Assembly: GCA_963693085.1 (NCBI GenBank)
Contig: OY856410.1
Coordinates: 1,333,550,804-1,333,614,803, forward strand
Direction of reading: 5' to 3'
Length of the DNA stretch: 64,000 bases
DNA from: Alisma plantago-aquatica
Taxonomy: Eukaryota; Streptophyta; Magnoliopsida; Alismatales; Alismataceae
Part shown: positions 47,040-59,700 of the stretch, piece after piece
Numbering within the stretch: position 1 is the first letter of the stretch
How the letters are laid out: each line of letters begins with the position of its first letter
Made by a program: the position numbers and the translations under genes
Notes under the pieces: generated by a model
Database searches by the model: none
What the model was told of the DNA's origin: nothing
Seen by the model: the letters and a program-made list of their open reading frames with translations, nothing else

Positions 47040-50000
47040 CTTATTAACCTTTTAATTCCAAATTTTAAAGGAAAGTCTTAATTACCTTTCTCTAGATGTG
47101 GGTGAGATTAGAGAGCAAAACACCAAGGTTAAACATACTTTTCTTAATCTCCAGGTCTCTCCTATTTATCTTATTATTCAAAGCATCAAATCAATTCTTT
47201 TATCTTTCTACCTTTTCTGTATCTTTTATTTTGATTACTTTTCTTATTAGGAATAATATGGAAATGAAATCAAACTATTAGTGTCCTTAAACACCATTTT
47301 CCTAGAGAAATCCACATAATTCCATATGTATTAATTACCCATTACCTTTTGTAATCAATTTAATATTGTATTTTCTTTCTTCCTTTTCCCTACATTCATT
47401 ATTGGACTATTGAAATCAGTAAAAACATGCAAACTATTCACATAATCTTATTTATGTTATACTCATTATGGCATAATAATTGAACATAATTAAATAAACA
47501 TCCAATAGTTAAGTTGTTCAATACTTTAGAAACACTAAAAAACATCGAAAAACTAATGTGGGTAGTCATAAGCATAACTATGTATCTTAATGTGGAACCA
47601 TGCATATTATCAAATCATACTTTAAGTGTATTCAACCAATCCAATCAACAGATCCAAGCAATTCAATAGTTAATATTCATGTATGTAAATCCTAAAGTGT
47701 CACCATCACATGAAACAGATTAAACCCTACACGGGTCCTAATCTAGTGTTTTAGGGTTTGGATAAGGAATAAGGGTGTAAACCTTATTTTCATTGCATGT
47801 TAATCATTAAGTGAAACCATAATTACTATGTTCAACACATCCTTTCATTATGATCACTTGGATTAGTTCAAGTCCCAGAAAGTATTAATCTTTAAATTTA
47901 GAACCATAATTGTTAATGAGCATGGTTATCCATTTTAGAAACCCTAAATATCTTCATCATGACCATAATCATGTTAAGTTACCATTATGTTCAACATTAT
48001 CAGATTATATCTCAACAAACATATTTCACAATATTGGTATAAAAATCTAGGTTTTATGTGCATTAATGACAACCTTTAACCCAATTCTCTTTTTAAGCAA
48101 AAAGGTTAATCTTTACCTATTAATATCATTTAATGAAGTGATGACTATTGAAAACATGTAAGAGGGGTTTCTATGCATATTTTACATTTAAAATTGCATC
48201 TTTATGATTTTTTTGAAAAAAGAAGTATCATCAAATCTAAATAATATTTTATTTGATTTCCTCTCATTTTTATGATCAAGTTTCATATATGACATGTCCT
48301 ATTCAAAGTTTCTTACAATTAGCTATGATTTCACAAAATAAAGACAATCAAGCCAGTCAGATCAGACCACATCAGCAACTAAATCACCTTTTAATTATAT
48401 TAGGATAGGTTAAGAAAATAGGGAGAGATTACTTCTGCACCCCTATTCTCTAGGCAAGATACCCAAGCCCTAAGGGTCATTTAACCCTGACAAGATACCC
48501 AAGCCCTAAGGGTCATTTAACCCTGACTCCATTTCCTACCTCGCGATCGCTGGAAGTCTGACACATGCCCGCATGTAGCTACCAGACTGACCCTCTCCCT
48601 TCACCCATGTGCTCCGACTATCACGAAAGACCTAACCATCCGCACATCCATGGTCGTTCGTGACCCAGCACGAACGATGCCATGGGCACAGGAGAAGAGA
48701 AGGGTTGTCCCTAGGGTTCTAGATTATGTAAGAAGGAAAAAACAATGTGGCCTGAGGTTGAGGAGGAGAACATTACCTAGAAATCTGTGAGTGTGCAGAA
48801 CCCAGAAGAGTGTCCTATAGGGCATCAGACCTCACCCATGTTCCATGATCAAGCAAGGGTTCATCTCTCATTCGCCACTGCCCTACCAGTGGTGCAGGCA
48901 AGATCCAAAGCCAAGGTTGTTGTTGTCAAGTTCTCAATCTCATAGACTTGTGTGATTCCCATGTGGTACCAGAGCTATTAGAGTCTTACACATGCCTACT
49001 GGAGGACCGCCCTGACATCAGTAGAAATCCTCCAAAAACCTAGTAGTCTTTTTCATCATTAGTCTAGATCCTGACCATGACGTCCCTCCTTTGTCATGTG
49101 ATCCCACAACAGGCCTGAAGATAAGTCATGGGATAGATTGGCTAGCGAGAGGGAGAGATAAGGATAAGACTAGGATGGTGCATGGTGTATCATCGAATAT
49201 CATATATATACACACTTCCTTATCTCTCATTTCTCTCTATAAACATATAACCACCCTTATATTTTCATCATTCATGTACATGATTAAAGTACCCCCTTTT
49301 CATGCCTTTTATTGGCCCCCTTCTTTTTTTCTAACGATTAAGAAGTGTACTTAAGGGAAAAGTAGTTTTAGTTGTCAAAAGGAAAACATTTAAAAGATTC
49401 TGATGGGATGACTTATATATATCCATTTATGTCCTTTAAGTGTTACTTCACTTAAAATACCAACTTCACATAAAAAGCCATAAAGGAACACATGTGCCAC
49501 TTTATGGCTACATTGATCACATGTTCTAGATTATTCATCTAATTCTCTCTTCTAATTTATTATCTTTATTCTAGGGAAACTCATGTATTTCTTTTCCAAA
49601 TTATATTTAGTAATTGGGATATATAAAACTTGCTCTTTTAATCTTTTCTTTAAATAATACCATTGTCTCATGGTATATCTTTTTTCTCTGAAATTCTAGA
49701 ATTCTTTTTGTTTCCTTAATATCTTCAAGTATACCAAAACTCATATAAAAATATTATTATTTGATGTCCCACACATTGTGTTTCCAACATGGCTAGATAA
49801 TTACCTTTTTAATCGTCTAGAACACCACACAACTTATTTTCTTTTAGAAAATTGTACAATATTCCATAGTTTTAATATTCAACAATCCATAAAGTAATTA
49901 CTCTCATTTCTGCACAAAAACTCTCTTTTCTAGAGTATTCCACATAATTCCATATTTAAAGCATCCATTGTGAATTACCTTTAGTAATTTCTTTATATTA

Positions 50001-50090
50001 GATTTTCCTCTCTTTCTTTATCCAAAATCTATTAATGGTTTGTTGAAAATAGTGAACTACACGAAATCCATCCCATATGGAGTATTTACA
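47040..50090 (-). repeat. Minus-strand LTR blocks related to the 25/36 kb LTR
   Basis: 47450-48450 is the reverse complement of the split LTR at 25440-26094 and 36024-36400, read continuously. Two further blocks, 47040-47440 and 49500-50090, resemble each other (shared CCACATAATTCCATAT and TGTGAATTACCT/ATTACCTTTTGT), suggesting two related LTRs or an internal duplication. 48530-48960 is less AT-rich and promoter-like. No coding sequence is supported. Confidence 0.55.
48455..48526. repeat. 36-bp perfect tandem duplication
   Basis: Two adjoining identical units start CAAGATACCCAAGCCC at 48455 and 48491. They lie in the promoter-like part of the minus-strand LTR. Confidence 0.93.
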
Positions 50091-50317
50091 CTTTCAAACC
50101 ACAACTAGAAATAAGAAACATAGAAAACCATCTTTCTAATGTGTCCTTCATATTACATTATTTGCAAACAAATATATGAAAACATGGGAAAAACTAGGTT
50201 ATATCATCCTTTCCCTCTTATAGGATGTTTTTTCCTCAAAATTTGTTTAGTCATCCAAGAATATGGTAAGAGACAATTTCATCATATGTTGGTTATCTAA
50301 TATCTCATAAAACCATC

Positions 50318-50518
50318 ATCTTTTATTTATGTGTTAATTCCTTTATTTATTTTATTTGTTCCATAAGGACCTATTTGCAAAGCAAATAGTCTCAGGGGCC
50401 TCTCTTAGGGCCATGGGTTTTTCCCATGCCACAAAATGGATAACATTATTATTATTTCACAAATATAGTTGTGGAAAATTACTTATAATTCAAATTTACC
50501 ACAATGGAAGATATTACA
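50318..50518 (-). repeat. 3' LTR start of a minus-strand retroelement
   Basis: On the minus strand the LTR starts TGTAATATCTTCC at 50518. It matches the LTR start at 53957 through TTTGAATTATAAGTAA, GATAATGTTATCCATTTTGTG and CAAATAAAATAAATAAA. A purine tract (GAAAGAGAGGAGAC, minus strand) abuts it. Before that AATTTTGTGGACAAAATT corresponds to a decayed Gypsy pol-end motif. Similarity to the partner LTR fades beyond about 50318. Confidence 0.7.
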
Positions 50519-53304
50519 GTCTCCTCTCTTTCAAAGTAATTTTGTCCACAAAATTCATGCCAGTAAGGTTAAGGTGATGGATAACTCAACTTAAATTCAA
50601 AACTTAGTTTTAGAAACCCTACTTAGATATTTTTAACATAGTTTATTGGTATGAAAATTTCTCACATTATTACTAGGATTGATACTTGAATTCAATCCAA
50701 TTCATATCCACATCCTTAGTATCATCCCTTGGTGATTATGTTTTCATTTATGATTTCAATTCACTCGGTGGTTACCTTTTCACCTAGGTTTCCAACCCAT
50801 CATTCATTTATTCCCACATAAGAGTAAGGTAACACCTCCAATCCTAGGTCATGTCATTAATACTCAACCTATGGTATTCACTAAGAATTACATGTGTCTA
50901 CCAAATTTGCCCCCCCCCAATAATGGAATGAAATAATATTTTGGCTACAACTCAAAAACAAAGTTCATCCCATTCCAAAAGTAGAGATGGTGTATGAACA
51001 CTTTACCTCTCAATTTCACATTTTAAACTAAATCATTCTCAACATGACTCTAAACCATAATTTTTAATTCCACCTCTTTCTTAAATTTCATGAAGTTAAG
51101 TGCCTTTTTCACTCTTGAGTTTGTACAACTCCTTTGATTATTACATGACTTCATGTATCTTTTATATTTACACCTCATGTATTATGATCCTTAGCAACTT
51201 CCTTGAGGTCGTTAAGAGTACATGTACTTTTGGAGTGATATCATGCTTATGCATCTAGGGATTGCCTTTCACATTCACCCATTAGCCACATGAACATATG
51301 AAGGTGGCCAATCTCCTAGGACATGGGCCTCAAGCAAACATAGTTGTTACCTTCCGACCAGATGGTCTTGTGCATCAGAGAACCATCAACTCCTAATACC
51401 ATCAGTCCCATGTACCTTTAGTACTCCCTACTTGACCTTGGTGACTTATGGTTCTACCCTTTTCAAGGATTTATAGAAAGCACATTATTTTTATATGTAA
51501 TTCTATATACTGGATTTCCTCCATCTCCTATGATGCTCATTATTGATTTTATGTCCCCACATTGGACTCATGTGAACTTTCTCTTCCAGACTCAGTGTCA
51601 TACTGTCAGCCACTTCCATAGTGCTTGTTCCTCATGTTCCTCAAAGATGGCATAGTTGGGTTCAAAGAATCATACTCAATATATGTACTTCCATATTTTA
51701 CATCCTTAATTCTCCACCCTTTAGGTGATAGTTAAGGTTACCCCAATCTTTAAATTGATTTCATCCACTTACCTTTCTAGGGAATATCCTATCCTAGGGG
51801 GCCATCTTGGCTCATAGGAGGAGGTTAGTCTCTCTATCCACAACTTGGCCCTATAGGTCTAGGGTTTGCCTCCCCCATAGGTCCTTTCCCACTCTTAGGT
51901 TGACCCACCCCAGGTCGAGACACTAGCACTAAAAGTTTCATATTTTCAAACATCCATTTTTTGTTACAACTTCTCGACCCTTATCCTTTACCTCTCATTG
52001 TGATCCCTCTCTTTAAGGGACCCTCTTTATGGGGAACCCTCTCTAAGGGTTTTATCCCCTGTAATGGGATTTCAAAATCTTCCCTCATTTGGTCTTCCTT
52101 TCCTGGCTTGACCTATTTGTGACCTTCCTTTCCCAACTTGGTCACTAGTCATTGCAATGAATTCCTTTTAGATTGGCCTTCCTTTCCAGGATTGGCATAT
52201 TGGTGACCTTCCTATCTCAACTTGATCATCGAACATTGTGATAACTTACTCTTGTATCGAACTACCTTTCCCTACTTGGCATGTTGGTGATCTTCCTAAC
52301 CCATCTTGATCACCAGTCATGGTAATGAATTTCTCTTATATAAACCTTCCTATCCTAACTTGGCCTATTGGTGATATTTCTATCCCAACTTGATCACCAG
52401 TCATTACACTAACTTTCTCTCAACCCATGCTCTTTAACTCACTAGAGGTATTTCATTGTTCTAGTAAGTTATATCCATGAAATTAGTAGTTCAAAGTTTG
52501 CTTATGTTTCTTAAAACTTTCCTCATTAATGCCTAATTTCACATGCACCTATATATGGAAGATTGAGTCACCTAACTCATTTACTTTTATTTTTCTTACT
52601 CTTTTTACCCTAACTAGGGTTCATATGGGTAGGGTTACTCTATTAACCACACTACTCCCATTTTCCAGGAATAGGGTTTATTATGTGGCTTAGGGACCAC
52701 ACCTTGTCCGTTAGGATTTCTATGATCCTTAACCCACTAGGGTTTTACTAAACCAACCGTAGCCCCATCTAGGATTACCCTTGCAACTCATAGAAGCATT
52801 TTTCTTTACTTTATCATTATTTATGCATTGCATATACATTATTATTTCACATTATTTTTACATTATTGTTTTCCTCATGTGCATTATCATTTCCAAATTT
52901 ACATGTACATTATTATTTCGCATTACAAGTACATTGATTGGAGGAGGATGCTTTAATCCTACTTCTTTTAAAAAACCCTAACTTTAGAGAGGAAGGAAGT
53001 TCCTTTAGGGTTTTATTAAGAAAGAGGATGAGAAGTGGATGAATCAATATGAGAAGAAAACTTAAAGGTATTTTACTTCGAGAAAAATCTTTTGACTTTA
53101 TCCAGGAAGGAGGCACAAGTCCGGGAGTCCTTGTAAGCTGACTAGCGATGCCAAGGAAACTTTTTCCAGCCCTCATGTCATGGTCCCTTCTATACACCAT
53201 TGCCTTTAGAAAAATGACCTAATAAATCCCTCATATTTCTAAAGATTATTTGAAATTATAAACTATTAAATATTATTTGAAAATTCTTGCACTTAGATAC
53301 AAAA
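50519..53304 (-). other. Internal region of the same retroelement (non-coding)
   Basis: About 2.8 kb between the two LTRs, without recognisable gag or pol in either strand. It has a C run near 50912 and an 84-bp tandem array at 52091-52426. A leader block lies at about 53110-53215 before a decayed primer-binding site (near 53290-53304). It looks like a second non-autonomous element related to the one at 26-36 kb. Confidence 0.6.
52091..52426. repeat. 84-bp tandem array (4 units)
   Basis: Units start at 52091, 52175, 52259 and 52343, exactly 84 bp apart. Each contains CCTTCCT(T/A)TCC, TTGG, GGTGA(C/T), a second CTTCCT block and CTTGATCACCAGTCAT-like sequence. Each unit is itself a loose dimer. 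The period is a multiple of three, but all frames are interrupted. Confidence 0.88.
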
Positions 53305-53957
53305 CATAACGACCTCACTTTTTAGCAACCCCCAATTAATAAAGGCTAAAAATATGAGAACAATTACCTAAATTTTTCACAAGGTTCCATATTTAAACAA
53401 ATAATAATTAATAGAAAATAATTTCCATTAGTTCTAAAACATTGTTTACAAGTTATTTCTCTAGAACTTACATAACATTCTATCATCAAAATTGTACATA
53501 TCAGATCTATATGAGAGGAAGAATCTATCTTATCCTCCTTACAAGTTAACTTTAATATCTTCAAGTATATTCATATGTCCATCGTATCTTGACATCATCA
53601 TATATAGCATGTACCTAAAATGCCTTGAAACAAAAGAACAGATCAATATAACAAGTTAGATTGTGTACATGGGGTGCATGCAAAAGTGTGCAAGTAAACT
53701 AACACCATATATTCCATCAAATACTTGCAAATAAGAACTAGCATTTTATTCACATTATCTTGATTTATGTGCTAATTCCTTTTATTTATTTTATTTGTAC
53801 CACAAGGACATATTTTTAAAGAAAATAATCCCATGGGCCTCTGTTAGGGACATGGGTTACACCCATTTCACAAAATGGATAACATTATCATTATTTCACT
53901 AATAACATTGCAAAAAGTTACTTATAATTCAAATTGACCACAATTTAGGATATTATA
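53305..53957 (-). repeat. 5' LTR of the minus-strand retroelement
   Basis: 653 bp. On the minus strand it starts TATAATATCC (TGTAATATCT in the partner) and ends GAGGTCGTTATG, equivalent to GAGGTCATTACA at 36820. Both ends have thus lost their TG/CA by substitution. It shares its start with 50518 and its end with 36400-36820. Confidence 0.68.
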
Positions 53958-54739
53958 ATATGGGATATGCTCTAGAAGTTGAGGTGGATTTAAAGAGGGT
54001 CCTTATGTAGGCTCGTAGTAGAAAGGGGGGGTTTTTGTGATCAACCATGCTCTCTTAGAATGTCTAGGATTTGGGCATTATTCAATTGCATGTATATTAT
54101 GGCAAGTAGGGATCGGTTAAGTTCATTTTGACCCACCAGAACCAAAATGCCACAACAGTCACATGAAGGTATGATCCAAAGAGAGAACATGTAAATGAGA
54201 ATTTAAGCAGATTCCCTGAGTCTGGGAATAGAGAGAGAGAATTGAATGATAGTGGACACTCTCTGGCTCAAGGTTCTTCCCAAATTGATGCCTGGCTCTA
54301 GGTGGACTTTGTTTCCTATTTTCTTTTCTTTTTAGATATAACTTTATGCAAATAAATATACGTCTAGGCTATGTCATATCATGGATTTATCTCAAATATT
54401 TGAGTTCTATTTCTTTTTGGATTATCTAGATATAAGTGAAATACCAAAACAACATCCTCTGTTATTTGAAAATTGGTTCTCAGAAAATTAGAGAGATTGT
54501 TTGCTAATTATTTATCTAGGTTACAAATAAACTTGGAATATTTTAGAATGTCATTAGTTGTTTCAAAATCCATCTAGTAATTAATTAAAAACATCTTTTG
54601 TTATTCAATGAAATCACAAATATTGATTTGGAGAAATTGTACTTCACAAACTCAATTGCAAACATACAAACCAAGAATTCAAAAAATAAGACCTATAACT
54701 ATATCAAGTAAATTTTATTATATAGGAATTTTATAAGGA
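53958..54739. other. Unassigned AT-rich sequence
   Basis: No coding sequence, tRNA-like structure or clear element boundary was seen. A stretch of seven G near 54026 and GA-rich sequence near 54230 are the only compositional features. Confidence 0.4.
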
Positions 54740-57500
54740 TATATATTTCCCTCCTTATTGTGATATTTGTCCTTCAACTTTAACCTATCTAGAGAAATAA
54801 TGTGTATGTGATCTTTCCATGTCCTTCTTCAACTTCCATGTGGCTTCATCCTCGCCATGGTGTCTTCATAGAACTTTAATCATCTCAACTCTTTTACTCC
54901 TAAGCTCATTCACCTTTGAATCAAAGATCCTCATAGGGGCCTCTGGGTAGGTTAACCTACCTTGGAGATATAAAGGTTCAATGTTTAACTCACATGTAGG
55001 ATCTTTCACATAGCTCTTTAGATTGGATACATGTAATACATCATGCATCGAACCATACTTAGGTTGGAGGGAAAATGATAAGCCACCTTGTCTATCCATT
55101 CCAATATCTTGAATGAAGCCACACAATAAGGAACCAATTTTTGATGATTTTATCTATGGTGCAAAAGGGTTCAAAATTGAAAAACACATGACATCCCACT
55201 AAAAAGTGTAAGCACATTTTTTTCATTTGCATAAGAGTTATGTTGATGTTGAGCTTCATTCAACCTCCCTATATCAAGTCAACTTTATCTATGTATAGCT
55301 ATAGCTCATCTCACTTAAACAAGGTTCTTTTGTGTATGTCATCCCAATTAAGTAATGATGGACACGACCTCCCACAAATTGACTCATAAGGGTGCATCAA
55401 TATAATCCCTTGCAACTGTTATTATATGAGAGCTCAAATAAAGGTAGTATTGTCCTAATCCATCCTAGTTTATGGCACAAGCCCTTAAAAAATCTTCTAG
55501 GGCTTGGATCATGCATATAACATTCAGTCTGTTTGAGGATCTTAAGAGTACCTGAACTTCAATCTCATGTTGAGTTCCTCTTGAAATTTCTTCTACAACT
55601 TGCAGATGGACTTGGGATCGTGGTTAGAAATGATGGTTCTTAGAACTACATGGAGGTGTAAAATCTCTTGCATGTATATATCATCTAGATCAGGCACATT
55701 GATGGTGATTTTTCAAGCTAGAAGTGTGTCTACTTTGTCAAACAGTCCACCACGACCCATAGAACATTGTATCCTTTAGATCCTAGGGAGATTCACCAAA
55801 ATAACATGGTTATTTAATACCAATTCCATTTGGGATATGTACAGGTTGTATAAACAACATGTTAGTTGATTATCAACCTTCATGGTCTAACACGTGAGAC
55901 AACCAACCATGAATGTGGATATGTTTGCTTCATACCATGCCACCAAAGAAAATGTTATAGGTCCTTAAGCATCTTTGTGGTCTCAGTATGTATGGTATAC
56001 ATTTACCTTGTACATCTTGTAAGATGTGAGTCTTTAATGGCGAATCTTTGGGAACTGAATACATTTTTTGTACCAAATCCATCCATCAACACTCATAAAA
56101 AGGTGAATTTTTGGCTTCTAGAGAACATCCTTCATCTTTTTGATGGTAGGTGTGGACAACTGAGCTACAATCAATTTAGAAAGCGGGTAAGGGACAATAT
56201 AAATGTTGTCCAGGTGAAACATATCTAGAAGGGTTCTTGGGTCCATATGGAAAACTCTTTGAGTCTTCTCCATTAGGTGGCCAAATCAGAAGCACATCTG
56301 AGCCGGTTATGACTGAGGGCGTCAGCCACTACATTATCCTTACCAAGATGATAATATCTTGTGAAGTCATAGTCCTTCTGGTCAAAAGGCACTTCAAGCT
56401 TTTGTGTCCTACGAAGATATCAAATGTGGCTCCACATAGATAGTGTCACCATATCTTGATGGCATAAACATTTTCTAGAATATCTAGATCACGAGTGAGA
56501 TATATCAACTCATTGGGTTTAATCTATCTCAAGGAAAAAGTGACAACATGTTTGTGTTATTTGAGGATGCATCCTAAGTCCATATTTGAAGCATCGATGA
56601 TGATGGTGAATAATTTATTTCCTAAGGATGGGGTCAACACCAGAGTAGAGGTTAGATTCTCCTTTAGATCTTACACTTTGGATTCACAAAAGTCATACCT
56701 AAAAGACTTATCATTCTTCCATGTCATCTTGGTGAGGGGAAGAGAAATCTTCATGAAATTTGGAATGAACAGTTTATAATAACTGACTAATCCCAAAAAC
56801 TACGAATCTCATTCAGTGACTTGGGTCCTTTCTAGTCACAAATTCGCAACTTTGGTTAGGTTAACCTCAATAGTTCCTATGAATATGATGTGTTTGAGTA
56901 ACATGACTCAATCAATCCAGAATTCTCTTTTCAAGAATTTCCCATAAAACTTCTACTCTGCTTAGATAGGTGTTCTCAATGTTCTTTTATGTTTTACAAA
57001 ATAATAAGGATGTCATCAAAGAAAACTATGACAAAGGTATTCATTAAGGGTTGTAAAATTTTATTCATAACATTCACGAATATGCTTGGTACATTGGATA
57101 AACCAAAAGGCATTATTAGGAATATAATAGACATAGATGGTTTTGAAAGTGTTTTCATGATATCTTCCACTCTAACTCACATGGTGTGATATCCACATCA
57201 TAGTCAATCTTTGAAAAGACCTGAATGGTTTTCAATTGATCTAAGAGGGCATCAATTCTAGGTAGAGGGTACGTTTTCTTTATGGTGTTATGTTCAACAT
57301 TCAATAGTTGGTGCACATAAAAAGTGAGCCATCTTACTTTTTCAAAAAAATTGTAGGAGCAGCGCAAGGAGTGTTGGGTCAGATGATGCCTTTGTCTAAG
57401 AGTTCTTGAAGTTGCTTTTTTAGCTCAAGCAACTCTAGACAATTATAACATATAATGTCCAGGTATTGATATATAATAATGTATAACATGCTATGAAAAT
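54740..57500 (-). pseudogene. Heavily decayed chromovirus pol
   Basis: Minus-strand translation with many frame changes gives Gypsy pol in order. RT start is [15 protein letters not shown] near 57400, then TYPLPRIDALLDQL and VFSKIDY near 57240. RNase H IIDASNMDLGCIL is near 56590, followed by AIKIWRHYLCG-like sequence. An integrase remnant (LRTIISNHDP, QTD) lies near 55550-55650. The C-terminal YGSMHDVLHVSNLKSYV is near 55020, with chromodomain RSKRVEMIKVL, RHHGEDEATWKL at 54800-54890. The RT catalytic motif is not readable. It is much older than the copy at 15.6-20.3 kb. Confidence 0.88.
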
Positions 57501-59076
57501 ACTTCTATAACTTCAATGCAACTTTATGTCTAAATTCTCTAAGTTTTCAGTTCACCTAAACATAGAAAAGCATCGAATTATGTCAAAATCATGACATTAT
57601 ATTATTTTTTTTGTAAGCATTGAATAATGTCAAAATCATGACATTATATTTTTTTTTCTTTATATCATGAATTTAGGGACCCCGACACATCGTAATTACA
57701 AAAAGAACAATCTAAGACACATCCACTGAAAGTAAACATCCTCGCATAGAATAAAAAATGACTTGGAGAAGTTAGTAGAGGGTAATTAGAAAGATGAGAA
57801 AGAAATAGAGGTGGAAGGGGTGGCATCAGGAATTTGGTTCATGTAGGAACTGAGTGATAGTAGGGAGGTTTATTAGGCCCAATGGAACTATAGGATATAA
57901 AATTGTTCGTATTTGGTAGGTCAGTGTCATACACATAACCACAAACAAGAATTGTCTCTTGATCACACAACTAAGGTAGGGATACCAAACATAATGCTAG
58001 TTCAGTCTCTCTCAACAACATAAACTGTATTCAGGCCTAATAGTTTTGACTAGCAAGAAAAAATCCTAACAAAATGGAAATATGGCTTTTCAAGTTATAC
58101 TATATTTTGTTGAGGAAAATCTATTTAGTAAATCATGTGTTTGAATGATATGAATGTAAATAGGGATAAATTGCGAGTCCTTGGCAACATATATCATCCA
58201 TTTTTTTATCTTGAAACATAATGAACATGAAATAGAACAAAATAATTATCCCTATCATTCAACTACCAACTGTGTTCTCATAGAATACACGTATGATAAA
58301 AGCATGATGGCTTTCATACTATATTTATACATGCATGTTTATAAAAATGTTATTATTTCTCATTAATGAGATAACAAAGGTCAGTTGGTATAATTTTGGC
58401 TATGCAAAATGCATGCACATATCACACGATTAATGTGATGATCTTTTTTTGGATATTTCAAGAAATATGATTATCATACCTTCAATCCAATGCAAACCAA
58501 TCTAGTTACAACATAAAATTAAAAATATGATCAACTTATATTTGAGTTAAAGGAATCATAGGGCCATTTTGGCATTTATTAACACATTTTAACAAGATCT
58601 GAGAAACATTTCCAATTATTATCTTCATTTACCTCTTTTATAAGTTAACATGTATAAAAAGAGAGTTATATAAGCATTAACACATGGAACTAAAGAAACT
58701 AACTAAGAAATATGTGAATTTATTATTCTAATAAATATATAAATAGTGAGCATGAACTAAAATATGGCTCTTTGAACAGTGTAACATCCTTATGATCTCA
58801 GATGTTGCAAATGTGTAGTATAACCGACAAAGAAGTTGCATCACATCATTGCTCCAAGTTGGTAGTCTCAAAAAAGAAGTATCAAACATGTATTAGATTA
58901 TAATAGTATCACAAACATTTATCTTCTACATTTTATTACTTCTACAAACTAAGAGTTATATCACAAACATTAAATCTGTTAAATTTTACATGTTCACTTA
59001 ATTGGATGATAAACTAGTAAATAATGGACATGAAAATATGCTTGAATAGTAAGTAGAAAACTTGGAAGACAACAAA
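57501..59076. other. Unassigned AT-rich sequence downstream of the P450 remnant
   Basis: Contains a 47-bp tandem duplication (57570-57663) and otherwise no recognisable gene. TGTAACATCC near 58781 resembles a Gypsy LTR start, but no partner or internal motif was found. Confidence 0.35.
57570..57663. repeat. 47-bp tandem duplication
   Basis: GCAT(C/T)GAAT(T/A)ATGTC followed by AAAATCATGACATTATATT and a T run occurs at 57570 and again at 57617. The core TCATGA is palindromic. Confidence 0.85.
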
Positions 59077-59700
59077 TTAAGTGTAAAGAGGATTAGGTAA
59101 GCGAGGCATCACAATGACTTCTAGTGTAATCTTCTTTGATGTTGCAAGACCAAAAGTTTCTTCCATATCTAAGTCCTCAACTTTTAATCCACTAGGAAGC
59201 ATCTAATGGAAAGCATGCATCATATTATCTAAGGTTGTTTTCCCTATTTTTAATGCAAGATTCATTTCAGGGCATTTTCTCATTCAAGATCCAAAAGGCA
59301 AAAGATCAAAGTGTTTACCTTTCACATCTATTATATTACCAATGAATCTTTTGGGATTGAATTCTAATGGTGATTCACAATAGCTAGGATCCCTTGATAT
59401 TGCCCAAATGTTTATAAGGGCTTTCATATTTGACAAAACGCCATAGCCATCTATAACACAGTTTTCTTTAGTAGCATGATGTAGAAGTGGTGTAACTGGA
59501 TGCATCCTCATTGTTTCTTTCATTATTCCGATGACTTAAGGTAGTTTTTGAATATCATTCTCTTCAATCCATTTTTTATTACCGATCACAATGTCCATTC
59601 CTATAGTAGTGGTATTGAAGTTATAAGGATTCTTGATTAGCTCAGATATTGCAAATTCCATGGTCATGGTAGTAGTATCAGTTGATCCAGATATCACTTC
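59077..59700 (-). pseudogene. Cytochrome P450 (CYP92-like) last-exon pseudogene
   Basis: A 624-bp exon, 208 codons in one frame, preceded by a splice acceptor (TTTATTTTAG then GAAGTG). It ends at TAA after MPRLPNPLYT. P450 landmarks in order: I-helix GSTDTTT, K-helix KETMRMHP (ExxR), PERF-like FNPKRFIG, haem region with its cysteine (RKCPE), and a C-terminus with EDLDMEETFGLAT typical of the CYP71 clan, closest in my judgement to CYP92. In-frame stops are TAA 59536-59538, TGA 59284-59286 in the haem motif (expected FGSGRRMCPG), and TAG 59203-59205. No frameshift is seen. The first exon is not in the window. These enzymes are ER-bound monooxygenases; this copy cannot make one. Confidence 0.88.

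Noticed and set aside
55866..56779. Plus-strand ORFs at 55866-56228 and 56495-56779
   Set aside because: They are antisense shadows of the decayed minus-strand chromovirus pol.
58781..58810. TGTAACATCC as the start of another LTR
   Set aside because: No matching end, partner LTR, primer site or target duplication was found; ten bases are not enough.
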